Below, piece by piece: positions 55,156-63,789 of a stretch of 64,000 bases of DNA. The translations under genes and the position numbers were made by a program. The notes under the pieces are model-generated. The model saw only the letters and a list, made by a program, of their open reading frames with translations, did not search any database and was not told the DNA's origin. The stretch is from Photobacterium obscurum (GTDB lineage Bacteria; Pseudomonadota; Gammaproteobacteria; Enterobacterales; Vibrionaceae): NCBI RefSeq assembly GCF_026191635.1, contig NZ_JAKRRW010000007.1:62001-126000 (forward strand), given 5' to 3'. Numbering within the stretch: position 1 is the first letter of the stretch; each line of letters starts with the position of its first letter.

Positions 55156-56483
55156 TGAAAATAGCCATTATTGGATCTGGAATTTCCGGTCTAACCTGTG
55201 CGTGGCACCTGCACCGTCAGCATGATATTACGGTGTATGAAGCTAATAGTTACATCGGTGGGCATACGGCGACAGTGGATGTCTCTGTACCGAGCGGTGA
55301 TTATGCCATTGATACCGGCTTTATCGTCTTCAATGATCGAACCTACCCGAATTTTGAGCGTTTGCTTGCGGAGATTGATATTTCCGGCCAGAAAACCGAG
55401 ATGAGCTTTAGTGTTCAAAATGATGTAAACGGACTGGAGTATAACGGTCATAGCTTGTCAACGATGTTTGCTCAGACACGTAATTGTGTGAATCCCAAAT
55501 TCTATTACTTTGTTTATGAAATTCTGCGCTTCAATAGCTTGGCTCGTAATGTAGATTTGACGATTGAAAAACATTGTACGCTGGGTGATTTTCTTCACCA
55601 TTATAAATTCAGCCACTATTTTACCGAGAATTATATATTGCCGATGGGGGCTGCTATTTGGTCGTCGACATTGTCAGATATGCGATCTTTTCCTCTCGAC
55701 TTTTTTATTCGCTTTTTCCGTAACCACGGCTTGCTTGAGGTAGTCAACCGACCTCAATGGTACGTGATACCCGGTGGGTCACGTGAGTATGTAAAAAAAC
55801 TTATCATCCCATTTGAACACAAAATCAGATTGAACCACCCGGTAAGCAAAGTAACCCGCCAGTCGGAAAAAGTGTTGGTAGAAAGTGCAACTGGGTTAGA
55901 AGTATTCGACCAAGTGATTTTTGCCAGTCACAGCGATCAGTCGTTGTCGATGCTGGCAGATGCAAGTGCTGATGAGCAGCGAATCCTTGGGGAAATGGAG
56001 TATCAGGATAATGAAGTTGTGCTTCATACCGATACTCGCATGCTTCCAAAGACGCGTGCGGCCTGGGCGGCCTGGAATTACCACCTGGGGCCCGAGTGTG
56101 AGAATGGTCAGCATCGAGACAATCAACTGGCTAGCTTGACCTACAACATGAATATTCTTCAGGGTATTTCTGCGCCAGAAACCTTCTGTGTGACGTTGAA
56201 TCGAACGGAAAATATTGCACCGGAAAAGATCATTAAGCGCTTTGTCTATGCCCATCCGGTGTTTTCAACTACCAGCGTGCTGGCTCAGCAAGCAAGGGGA
56301 GATATCAACGGTAAGCAAAACACTTGGTTTTGTGGGGCATATTGGTACAACGGTTTTCACGAAGATGGTGTTCGCAGTGCGCTTGACGTTGTTGAGGGGA
56401 TAGAAAAATTAACGATTGGCGGCCTGGTTGGTAGCGCAGAGCCTGCGATTGCCTGCCGGATTCAGGAGCGAAAATATGAATAG
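55155..56483 (+). CDS. FAD-dependent amine-oxidase-like oxidoreductase
   Basis: A 442-aa flavoprotein. Dinucleotide motif IIGSGISGLTCAWHLH and the following Glu (VYEANSYIGGHTATV) mark FAD binding of the amine-oxidase/phytoene-desaturase type. A C-terminal FAD block (WFCGAYWYNGFHEDGVRSALD) is present. Proteins of this group sit beside DUF1365 and cyclopropane-synthase genes and are thought to desaturate or oxidise fatty chains; the exact reaction is not proven here. Start overlaps the SDR stop, and its 3' end overlaps the DUF1365 gene by 8 bases. Confidence 0.88.
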   Translation: MKIAIIGSGISGLTCAWHLHRQHDITVYEANSYIGGHTATVDVSVPSGDYAIDTGFIVFNDRTYPNFERLLAEIDISGQKTEMSFSVQNDVNGLEYNGHSLSTMFAQTRNCVNPKFYYFVYEILRFNSLARNVDLTIEKHCTLGDFLHHYKFSHYFTENYILPMGAAIWSSTLSDMRSFPLDFFIRFFRNHGLLEVVNRPQWYVIPGGSREYVKKLIIPFEHKIRLNHPVSKVTRQSEKVLVESATGLEVFDQVIFASHSDQSLSMLADASADEQRILGEMEYQDNEVVLHTDTRMLPKTRAAWAAWNYHLGPECENGQHRDNQLASLTYNMNILQGISAPETFCVTLNRTENIAPEKIIKRFVYAHPVFSTTSVLAQQARGDINGKQNTWFCGAYWYNGFHEDGVRSALDVVEGIEKLTIGGLVGSAEPAIACRIQERKYE

Positions 56484-57315
56484 TGCACTTTTTGTTGGCA
56501 GTATTCGGCACCGTCGTTTTAGTCCGGTTAAGCATGCCTTCACCTATCCCATGTTTATGCCTTTGATTGATCTCGATGAGCTTGAAGATCTTCAGTCATC
56601 GGTTAAAGGCTTTGGTTTACATTTTTTGAATTTTGCCCGGTTTAGAACGGCAGACTATCTTCGCGGTCACGACCGTCAGTATAGTGATGAAGCGGCTAAT
56701 ATCGTCACTGATAACAAAGCAATGTCCCTGAAGATGGCAGTTGTTGATAAGGTCGAGAGCCTGACGGGTGAACGTGTCGATGGAAGGGTGATGCTCCTGT
56801 GCCAACTAAGGTATGCAGGACTATATTTCAGTCCGCTTAATCTTTATTACCTGTACGACGAACATGATAACTGGCGCTGGGTTTTAGCCGAAGTCAGTAA
56901 CACCCCTTGGAACGAACGGCACTATTATGTGCTTCCTGCTAAGAGTGATTGGTCGGGAGACTCCTGGAAAGAGGATAAAGCCTTTCATGTCTCACCATTT
57001 AACCCGATGAGCCAGCAATATAACTGGCGATTTAGGGCTCCTGAAAAGCAATTGCAGCTTCACCTTGATATTCGTTCTATGGAGGGGAACAAGAAAGTTC
57101 TCGATGCGACAATGCTTATGAAGCGTCAGCCATTTACTTCTAAAGTACTTTGGCACCTGATAGCAAAAACACCAATCCAAACCTTAAAAATTGTAGTTGG
57201 TATTTATTGGCAGGCATTGCGTTTATGGCGGAAAGGGGCGCCTTTCTATAGTCATCGACCAAGTGTGGCGCAGCCATCAAAGCACATGCCAACAAAACAT
57301 AATATGGAACAATAA
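56476..57315 (+). CDS. DUF1365 family protein
   Basis: A 279-aa protein of the DUF1365 family. It starts MNSALFVGSIRHRRFSPVKH, a family hallmark, and contains FRTADYLRGHDRQYSDEAAN, NLYYLYDEHDNWRWVLAEVSNTPWNE and HVSPFNPMSQQYNW. The function is unknown; it is nearly always next to the FAD oxidoreductase and the cyclopropane-synthase-like gene, so it acts in the same fatty-acid pathway. The start at 56476 lies inside the FAD gene end (ATGAATAG). The longer frame has 20 extra codons and is unlikely. Confidence 0.87.
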   Translation: MNSALFVGSIRHRRFSPVKHAFTYPMFMPLIDLDELEDLQSSVKGFGLHFLNFARFRTADYLRGHDRQYSDEAANIVTDNKAMSLKMAVVDKVESLTGERVDGRVMLLCQLRYAGLYFSPLNLYYLYDEHDNWRWVLAEVSNTPWNERHYYVLPAKSDWSGDSWKEDKAFHVSPFNPMSQQYNWRFRAPEKQLQLHLDIRSMEGNKKVLDATMLMKRQPFTSKVLWHLIAKTPIQTLKIVVGIYWQALRLWRKGAPFYSHRPSVAQPSKHMPTKHNMEQ

Positions 57316-57330
57316 GTTGAGAGGTTGAAG

Positions 57331-58569
57331 ATGTTGAATAGTGATGCTGGCCGAACAGTACCAATGATGAAGGTTACAGACAATATCGCGCGAACCGTGA
57401 TCTTTGGCATCCTTAGGCAATTACAGGGCTCTGGGGTGACTGTTTCGGAAGTTGAGGGAGAAACTTATCATTTTGGCGATCGTCAGGCACCTTGCCAGGC
57501 CCAGCTGATCGTTAATAACCCATCATTTTATCAACGGGTCCTGAAAGGTGGCAGTATTGCAGCGGGTGAGGCCTATATTGATGGCTGGTGGGATTCCCCA
57601 GATCTGACTCTGGTAGTAAGGGTTATCGCAATGAATCTAGCGGTTCTCGAACGCCTTGAAGCAAAAGTAAGTTGGCTGAGTAATCTGGCGGATTGGTGGT
57701 TGCACCGTTCGCGCCGAAATAATAGAGACTCTTCGAAGAAAAATATTATGGCTCATTATGATCTGGGCAATGATTTCTATCGTACCTTCTTAGACACGAA
57801 CATGCTTTATTCTGCGGCTATCTATGATGATGAACACCAAAATTTGTTTCAGGCGCAGATCAATAAAATGGATCGCCTATGTAGCCAATTGAAACTGACA
57901 GAATCTGATCATTTGCTGGAGATAGGTACCGGCTGGGGGGCATTAGCAATTTATGCCGCCAAGTATTATGGCTGCAAAGTGACAACCACCACTATATCTG
58001 ATGCTCAACATGAATGGGCTAGACAACGTATTGAGCAAGAGGGACTGTCTGAAAAAGTCACTCTGTTGCGGAGTGATTACCGAGAGCTGACAGGTCAGTA
58101 TGACAAGATAGTTTCCGTCGAAATGATAGAAGCGGTTGGTAAAGAATATCTAACAACCTATATCAAAAAATGTGAATCACTGCTTAAACCAGATGGCCTG
58201 TTGGTACTGCAGGCGATAACGATTGCTGACCAACGTTTTGAAAGTTATAGCAAAGGTGTGGATTTTATTCAGAAACATATTTTCCCCGGAGGCTTTTTGC
58301 CGTCGATAACGACCATAGCTAACCAGCTGACTCAGCACAGCGATTTCGTTATCCGGGATATTAAAGACATAGGTATCGACTACGCCAGAACGCTGTCAGA
58401 TTGGCACCGTAACTTCAATGGCTGTATAGAGCAGCTGACTAAACAAGGTTTTGATGAAAGGTTTATTCGTACTTGGCGCTTTTACTTTTCCTACTGTGAG
58501 GGTGGGTTCCTAGAGCGCAGTATCAGCACGGTACAACTGGTCGCCAGCCGATCCGGATGGCGAGAATAG
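57331..58569 (+). CDS. cfa: Cyclopropane-fatty-acid-synthase-type methyltransferase
   Basis: A 412-aa S-adenosylmethionine-dependent methyltransferase of the Cfa family, which methylates double bonds of membrane phospholipid acyl chains. It has the N-terminal lipid-binding part (GEAYIDGWWDSPDL), then NIMAHYDLGNDFY, the SAM motif LLEIGTGWGALAIYAAK, SVEMIEAVGKEY and FPGGFLPS, with the bicarbonate-site Glu, Tyr and His region. Within this operon it may be a specialised copy rather than the main cyclopropane synthase, for instance for furan- or methyl-branched fatty acids. ATG 57331 follows GAGAGG. Confidence 0.88.
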   Translation: MLNSDAGRTVPMMKVTDNIARTVIFGILRQLQGSGVTVSEVEGETYHFGDRQAPCQAQLIVNNPSFYQRVLKGGSIAAGEAYIDGWWDSPDLTLVVRVIAMNLAVLERLEAKVSWLSNLADWWLHRSRRNNRDSSKKNIMAHYDLGNDFYRTFLDTNMLYSAAIYDDEHQNLFQAQINKMDRLCSQLKLTESDHLLEIGTGWGALAIYAAKYYGCKVTTTTISDAQHEWARQRIEQEGLSEKVTLLRSDYRELTGQYDKIVSVEMIEAVGKEYLTTYIKKCESLLKPDGLLVLQAITIADQRFESYSKGVDFIQKHIFPGGFLPSITTIANQLTQHSDFVIRDIKDIGIDYARTLSDWHRNFNGCIEQLTKQGFDERFIRTWRFYFSYCEGGFLERSISTVQLVASRSGWRE

Positions 58570-58595
58570 TAGCCTTAGCGGTATTGGGGGCAAAG

Positions 58596-59096
58596 ATGAC
58601 GATTCGTGAATTGCTGATAGTTGGTGTTGTATTTAATAGTTATTGGTTGCTGGCAGTCATCGGACAAAGCCATTATCAGTGGCTACTGGTTATTTGCCTG
58701 TTAGGGTGCTGGTGGTTTTATCGAGATGCATGGCGTTTCGCCTTGATCTTGGGGACTGCCGGAATATCAATGGACATAGTATTAAGTCTGTTAGGATTAT
58801 TCCAGTTTCACTCAGTTGTTCTGCCGTTCTGGTTAGTCATGTTGTGGTTAGGCTTTGGCTCATTTGTTTGGGTCACGAGGCATATTATTGTTGTCTATTC
58901 ATCTTATGTCGTGATTGGTATCGGAGGTTTAGGTGGTATGTTGAGTTACTTGGCAGGCTACCGCCTAGGCGCTGTTAACTGGCCGTTAGGTATAACCGTA
59001 ACAGCATTAAGTTTATTCGCTTGCTGGTTATGTTTTTCTGCTTTGACACTGGTACTGATAAGAAGATATGACACACAGAAAGCGGAGGAAGTATGA
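58596..59096 (+). CDS. DUF2878 membrane protein
   Basis: A 166-aa inner-membrane protein with about five helices (NSYWLLAVIGQ, FALILGTAGISMDIVLSLLG, LVMLWLGFGSFV and others), fitting DUF2878, a family found almost only in this type of cluster. No function is known. I chose ATG 58596 (behind GGGGGCAAAG); an ATG at 58557 overlapping the Cfa gene end would add 13 residues. The stop overlaps the next gene's ATG by 4 bases. Confidence 0.8.
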   Translation: MTIRELLIVGVVFNSYWLLAVIGQSHYQWLLVICLLGCWWFYRDAWRFALILGTAGISMDIVLSLLGLFQFHSVVLPFWLVMLWLGFGSFVWVTRHIIVVYSSYVVIGIGGLGGMLSYLAGYRLGAVNWPLGITVTALSLFACWLCFSALTLVLIRRYDTQKAEEV

Positions 59097-59653
59097 TTTT
59101 TCTCGCGTTTACCAAAAGATGCTTTGCCCTAACGTCAAAGCGAACCATGTTGATGCTTATTATGCTAATACTCAGTGTTCCTACGTCAGCAACAGCCACA
59201 ATGTCTTGGCAATCCTCAACTTGGCAAGCATGGCGGATGGTTGGGGACGCCCAACTGAAGTGGGGCCCCTGGGTTATTTATGACTCCGAACTTCGTACTC
59301 CAACAGGTTATTATCAAGATAACTCTGATGAATTAGCTTTGGTGATCAAGTACCAGAGAGATATCGCGCGTGAGGACTTGCTTGAGGCGACCGGGGAGCA
59401 GTGGGAGCACCTCGGGGTACCGGCAGATAAGCGCCGCCTATGGTTAGCGCACCTTTCTCAAATTTGGCCCGATGTAAAAAAAGGCGATCGTCTGATTTTT
59501 GTTATTAAAAACGGTGATGGGGTTTTTTATCAGGATAACACCAAGATTGGCGTGATGAAGGATAGTGAGATGTCGAATGCGTTTTTGCATATCTGGCTAT
59601 CACCTGACACTTCATATCCACACATACGTCGTCAGTTAATAGGTAAAACCTAG
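59093..59653 (+). CDS. Chalcone-isomerase-like periplasmic protein
   Basis: A 186-aa exported protein of the bacterial chalcone-isomerase-like type. The N terminus is a signal peptide with a long basic start (hydrophobic part about 19-31, cut near SATA). The mature part shows LKWGPWVIYDSELRTPTG, LALVIKYQRDIAREDLLEAT and the C-terminal SNAFLHIWLSPDTSYPHIRRQ. The fold binds fatty acids in related plant proteins, which fits the lipid theme of the operon. No isomerase activity is implied. GGAGGAAGT precedes the ATG. Confidence 0.82.
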   Translation: MIFLAFTKRCFALTSKRTMLMLIMLILSVPTSATATMSWQSSTWQAWRMVGDAQLKWGPWVIYDSELRTPTGYYQDNSDELALVIKYQRDIAREDLLEATGEQWEHLGVPADKRRLWLAHLSQIWPDVKKGDRLIFVIKNGDGVFYQDNTKIGVMKDSEMSNAFLHIWLSPDTSYPHIRRQLIGKT

Positions 59654-59709
59654 TCACGAGTTATGGCCGGAGTTGAGTGCTGGCTGCCGGAATAAAGTAG
59701 GAGACAGCA

Positions 59710-60243
59710 ATGCTATTTAGGCGGATCAAGCAGCTAGTATTTTTGACAGTTATAACGTTATTGATGGGATGTTCTACGTCGATTGACGAGTATAGAGCAG
59801 CTGGTCCAGAGTTTAATTTGTTTGAATACTTTGAGGGGGAAACCTTGGCCTGGGGGATGCTTCAGGATCGGAGCGGTAAACAGATTCGCCGCTTGGAAGT
59901 GACTATCTTTGGCCGAGTTAAGGGAAATATTCTGACTCTTGAAGAAGATTTCACTTTTGATGACGGGGAAAAACAACAACGAACCTGGGTGATCACCCGT
60001 ACTATGGATGGAAGCTATATTGGCCGAGCTGATGATGTAGTCGGTGAAGCTACCGGTAAGGCGATTGGTAATGCATTGAACTGGCAGTATGTGTTACGTG
60101 TACCTGTTGACGAAACCACCTATGATATTAGCTTTGATGATTGGATGTTTAGACAAGATAAGGAGCGGATGTTCAATATTGCCAAAATGAAAAAGTGGGG
60201 TTTTACCGTAGGTACGTTAACCCTGTTTTTTGAAAAGCAATAA
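59710..60243 (+). CDS. DUF3833 lipoprotein
   Basis: A 177-aa lipoprotein, last gene of the photolyase operon. Signal MLFRRIKQLVFLTVITLLMGC with lipobox LMGC; mature part with FNLFEYFEGETLAWGMLQDRSGK and WQYVLRVPVDETTYDISFDDWMF, matching DUF3833. It probably sits in the outer membrane facing the periplasm and may handle modified lipids. ATG 59710 follows GGAGACAGC. The gene ends 14 bases before the convergent diguanylate cyclase gene, with no terminator between. Confidence 0.82.
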   Translation: MLFRRIKQLVFLTVITLLMGCSTSIDEYRAAGPEFNLFEYFEGETLAWGMLQDRSGKQIRRLEVTIFGRVKGNILTLEEDFTFDDGEKQQRTWVITRTMDGSYIGRADDVVGEATGKAIGNALNWQYVLRVPVDETTYDISFDDWMFRQDKERMFNIAKMKKWGFTVGTLTLFFEKQ

Positions 60244-60257
60244 GATGCCTGGTATGG

Positions 60258-61274
60258 CTATAAACGGCTTTGCTTAAGTTTTTGTTTCTTGTTATACATA
60301 TTTGCATCGGCCTCGCTTATCAAATATTGAATATTGTAGTTCTCCAACTCACATTGCTTTACGATCGAATATCCGACGGAAGCAGAAAAGCTCACATTTT
60401 CAAGGGAAACTTTGTTACTGATAACATAGATTAGCTGTTGGTAAAGTTGAGTGAATTCCTCTTCATCGCTCAACGATGCTAATAGTACGAATTCATCTCC
60501 CCCTAACCGTCCAACAATATCTGGCTGGCGGCAAAGTTTAGTTAAACGGTTAGCCGTTTCAACTAATATCTTATCACCAAAAATATGGCCATATTGATCA
60601 TTAATGGCCTTGAAGTCGTTTATATCAATATAGAACAGTACCAGTAAGCCACGATCATTATCAAAGTCATCGAGCTCGTGCTGGAGCTTTTGGCAAAATG
60701 CCCGGCGATTATAGACGTTTGTTAGAAAATCATAGGTGGCCGATTGCATCAGCTCTTGCTCAATTTCGTGCTTTTCAAGCGTAACTGCACAAACTGATGC
60801 TGCCATCTCTAACACCTCGAGTTCAAACGGCGTTGGTTTTGACGGGGCATTGCCGTAGGTGGCAAATGTGCCGAGTACTTTGTTTTTAGATGAAATAATA
60901 GGGACGGACCAACAAGAAGCTAGATTGGCTTTCTGGGCTAAAGGAAGAAAGTCACTCCAGTTTTGGTGCTCATCAATGTTCTCGGTGATGACTTTTTGTC
61001 TGTGGTAAGCCGCTGCACCACATGAGACGATTTGAGGGCCAATTGTTACGCCATCAATAGCCTCATAATAAAACTCTGGTAAACTCGGAGCGCAGGCAAA
61101 ATGCAACGTGTTGGTGTTTGGGTTAAGTAACAGAATCGACGTTAAACGGTCGTTAAAAATACTTTCCGTAACACTAATGAGTTGCTCTAGCATCTTATCT
61201 TGGCTTTTGCCTAAGGCGAGCATTTTTAATATTTTATTAAAAGCTCTATGAGCGTGAAGTAGGTCGTTGATCAA
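60258..61274 (-). CDS. GAF-GGDEF diguanylate cyclase with I-site
   Basis: A 338-aa soluble protein. A GAF sensor domain (about 20-165, with SCGAAAYHRQKVITENI) precedes a complete GGDEF domain (FLTNVYNRRAFCQKL, VGRLGGDEFVLLAS). The inhibitory site is present: RQPD lies five residues before GGDEF, so c-di-GMP should feed back on the enzyme. It should make c-di-GMP, with the GAF domain binding an unknown small ligand. No membrane helix. Single gene, convergent with the photolyase operon. Confidence 0.9.
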   Translation of the reverse strand: MINDLLHAHRAFNKILKMLALGKSQDKMLEQLISVTESIFNDRLTSILLLNPNTNTLHFACAPSLPEFYYEAIDGVTIGPQIVSCGAAAYHRQKVITENIDEHQNWSDFLPLAQKANLASCWSVPIISSKNKVLGTFATYGNAPSKPTPFELEVLEMAASVCAVTLEKHEIEQELMQSATYDFLTNVYNRRAFCQKLQHELDDFDNDRGLLVLFYIDINDFKAINDQYGHIFGDKILVETANRLTKLCRQPDIVGRLGGDEFVLLASLSDEEEFTQLYQQLIYVISNKVSLENVSFSASVGYSIVKQCELENYNIQYLISEADANMYNKKQKLKQSRL

Positions 61275-61437
61275 AGTGCTTCCTTGTTCTGTTCACTTTT
61301 TATAAGACTGAATCTTTTATAGTTATTTTATAATTTTATCGAATTACAAGTTAGCAACAAACTTGAGATGTCGAAAAGTTGATATTTGTTGTTAAAATGT
61401 GAACTCTATATGGCATTTTATATTTTATCGATAATTA

Positions 61438-63099
61438 TCAGCTGACTCCACGTGACATAACCACTATTCGCTTCAGGATCCAACGAAGCAGTAGCGGAAT
61501 CTCTTCTAGGTTCGCTTCATCTGTATATTCAACGATTGCCAGCGCTACATCGGGTTTTGCATGTCGTTTAAGTGCTCTAACAATGATCTTTTTAGGGGTA
61601 ACCGGTGTATCGTGTGGAATATTGGCAAGCCGGCGAAATAAAGGCTCATACCCGTTCTGAAATAGGAAGTGCTCAATATCACGGTTTGGCAGTACCGTTA
61701 AGCGATGTCTTTCCGCGTCAGCACCTAATAAATGACGCACAGTCTCTGCATATTTTTTACCGGCCATATCTCCATCGGCAACGAGATGCCATTCAATGCC
61801 AAGGTTTCTGGCGACTTTAATGAGTGGCTTTAAACCACTTTGTGCAAATTCAATAATCTGAACGCCTTCCCCTGCGAGATTATAGCCACAAATCCGCGCA
61901 AACTCGTTGAACAGCCAAACTTCGGTTTCTCCTTCGACGAGTAACCATGCTCGTGAGAACAAGGCATTCGGACGGTGAAGCCGGACATGGAAGGTAACCC
62001 TGCGTTCTTCATCTCGGCTTAAAACCCTTGGTAATACAGAGTAGACATGGGTTTTGTCTGGCTCGCGGATCAGCTTTTTAATCGAATGGAGAGGAACGAC
62101 GGAAGTGAGATCCGGGCTATTGGTTGTTAGGATCTTCTGCATGGGCATACTGGCTACGAATGTCCAGGCCTGATGTAAAATAGTCGGATGGAGTCGGCCT
62201 TCGGGATCTTCAAGAATCATGATGGGGCGGGAGATACGTTTTAGTTCAACTGGGCCACGCGCACGGATAAACGCGTTAAGCAAGCCCATCAAGACTAATC
62301 GCCCTTGTTTGGTCATGTGTGGCTTAGTGAGTTGTTCTAGAGGGTTAACTGAGTACTGCGCTTGGGTAGGAAAATGAGCTCGGTTAAATTGCGCGGATCG
62401 GTTATGAGGTGTAAATGCGAAATAGTGGTCAACTAAGGTTCGTAATGCACTGATACTGCTCTTTATCTCTTCAGAGCTTACGTGTCCTGGGCGAGTCATC
62501 AGCCGCATACAGGTATTATCAAGCCGACGCTGTATACGTGCGCTCTCGCTGTTGTCTTTCTCGTTATGGCCATTGCCATTACCGTTGCCATTTGAATAAT
62601 TTTGGCGCAAACGGCGGGCGTCGCGAATACGAACAATAGGATGCAATATCATGAGCTGTCGGGCTAGTTTGTCGCTGTCTTCACAATGAATTATTTTGCC
62701 TTTTCTATTTAGAAATACCCGTTGGCTAATGATTTTGTCGTCTCTGACAATACTGTTTATTTGATAGTAAAGATGCCTGACACCATCATCGTCTGTTATC
62801 CATAATGGTGCGAATGCTTTGTAACGTCGTGCCTGATATTCTCCCTCATAGTCTTCGCACCAGTGGAGCACTATCTGCAACTGAGTCATTTTGGTATGCC
62901 CGGCAGAATAGTCGACGTGGAAATCTGAAAATTTGAAATGATAGAATTTAGCATCAGGTGAGAGGGCGATGCTTAAGGCATCCAGTAAGGATGATTTACC
63001 CCAGGCATTTTCACCTATGAGCACGGTTAATTCGTCGAAAGTTAGTGACAGGCGTTTGATACCTCTGAAACCGGATACTTCAATTCGTTTTAACTGCAT
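61438..63099 (-). CDS. OLD-family ATP-dependent endonuclease (YbjD-like)
   Basis: A 553-aa protein with an SMC/RecF-like ATPase domain split by a long insert and a C-terminal TOPRIM nuclease domain. Walker A is GENAWGKSS (about 31-39); LEDPEGRLHPTILHQ is the signature/Walker B region; TOPRIM begins with LLVEGETEVWLFNEF and continues with VADGDMAGKKYAE. Length and order match E. coli YbjD (about 552 aa). OLD proteins are DNA nucleases, some linked to phage defence, but YbjD-type proteins have no settled role. A Gly-Asn-rich tract (about 173-183) lies in the insert. AGAGGTGA precedes the ATG. Confidence 0.88.
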   Translation of the reverse strand: MQLKRIEVSGFRGIKRLSLTFDELTVLIGENAWGKSSLLDALSIALSPDAKFYHFKFSDFHVDYSAGHTKMTQLQIVLHWCEDYEGEYQARRYKAFAPLWITDDDGVRHLYYQINSIVRDDKIISQRVFLNRKGKIIHCEDSDKLARQLMILHPIVRIRDARRLRQNYSNGNGNGNGHNEKDNSESARIQRRLDNTCMRLMTRPGHVSSEEIKSSISALRTLVDHYFAFTPHNRSAQFNRAHFPTQAQYSVNPLEQLTKPHMTKQGRLVLMGLLNAFIRARGPVELKRISRPIMILEDPEGRLHPTILHQAWTFVASMPMQKILTTNSPDLTSVVPLHSIKKLIREPDKTHVYSVLPRVLSRDEERRVTFHVRLHRPNALFSRAWLLVEGETEVWLFNEFARICGYNLAGEGVQIIEFAQSGLKPLIKVARNLGIEWHLVADGDMAGKKYAETVRHLLGADAERHRLTVLPNRDIEHFLFQNGYEPLFRRLANIPHDTPVTPKKIIVRALKRHAKPDVALAIVEYTDEANLEEIPLLLRWILKRIVVMSRGVS

Positions 63100-63329
63100 A
63101 GTTCACCTCTAAGATTAAGGTTAACCTACCTTTGTCACTGATGTGCATGCCGATGTCACAGAACAGTGAACTAATTGATTAACATGAAAATTAAGCATCA
63201 TCTGGGAAATACTTGTGATGCTGAATGCGGGTTGTTATAGTCCGCCCAATAATAAAAAATCCAGCATTTGACGTAACTTCAATTGCTTAGGTTTAATCAA
63301 ATTGATGACTGTATTACCGGAGATATCAG

Positions 63330-63725
63330 ATGGCTAAGATTATCCACTCAATGGTTCGTGTTCTGGATCTGGAGAAATCACTAAAGTTCTACAAAGAAGC
63401 ACTCGATCTAGCTATTGCAGAGCGACTTGATTTTGAAGGCTTCAGCCTGGTTTATCTGCGAAATGACGAGAACGACATGGAGCTTGAGTTGACTTGGAAT
63501 GAAGGGACGGAGGAAGCATATACCCATGGTTCAGGCTACGGCCATATCGCAGTTGCTGTTGAGGATCTGGAAGCAGAACACGCGAAGTTGACCGACCTAG
63601 GTTACGAGCCAGCTGACGTTAAAGAGTTTTTCCGTGAAGGTCAGCTACTGGCGAAATTCTTCTTTGTCCAGGATCCTGATGGATATAAAATTGAATTCCT
63701 GCAACGCCACGGTCGTTACCAGTAA
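63330..63725 (+). CDS. Glyoxalase I-like VOC protein
   Basis: A 131-aa vicinal-oxygen-chelate protein close to lactoylglutathione lyase (GloA), which converts the methylglyoxal-glutathione adduct to lactoylglutathione. The metal ligands appear to be kept: His6 (KIIHSMVRV), Glu in MELELTWN, His in GYGHIAVAV and Glu in YKIEFLQRH. Length is typical of E. coli GloA (135 aa). It differs from GloA proper in the substrate loop, so it may be a paralogue with another thiol substrate. A terminator follows. Confidence 0.85.
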   Translation: MAKIIHSMVRVLDLEKSLKFYKEALDLAIAERLDFEGFSLVYLRNDENDMELELTWNEGTEEAYTHGSGYGHIAVAVEDLEAEHAKLTDLGYEPADVKEFFREGQLLAKFFFVQDPDGYKIEFLQRHGRYQ

Positions 63726-63756
63726 GAATATTAGTTTCAATTCAAATTATATATTG

Positions 63757-63787
63757 ATCGCTGCCTCAGTTTACCTGTGGTGGCGAT
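63757..63787 (+). terminator. Terminator after the glyoxalase-like gene
   Basis: ATCGCTGCC / GGTGGCGAT pair over nine bases with two G-T pairs, followed by TTTTTATTTT. Confidence 0.7.
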
Positions 63788-63789
63788 TT

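Noticed and set aside
61438..63099. Phage-defence island centred on the OLD nuclease
   Set aside because: The protein matches the single-gene chromosomal YbjD type. There is no UvrD-like partner, integrase, tRNA or repeat border nearby.
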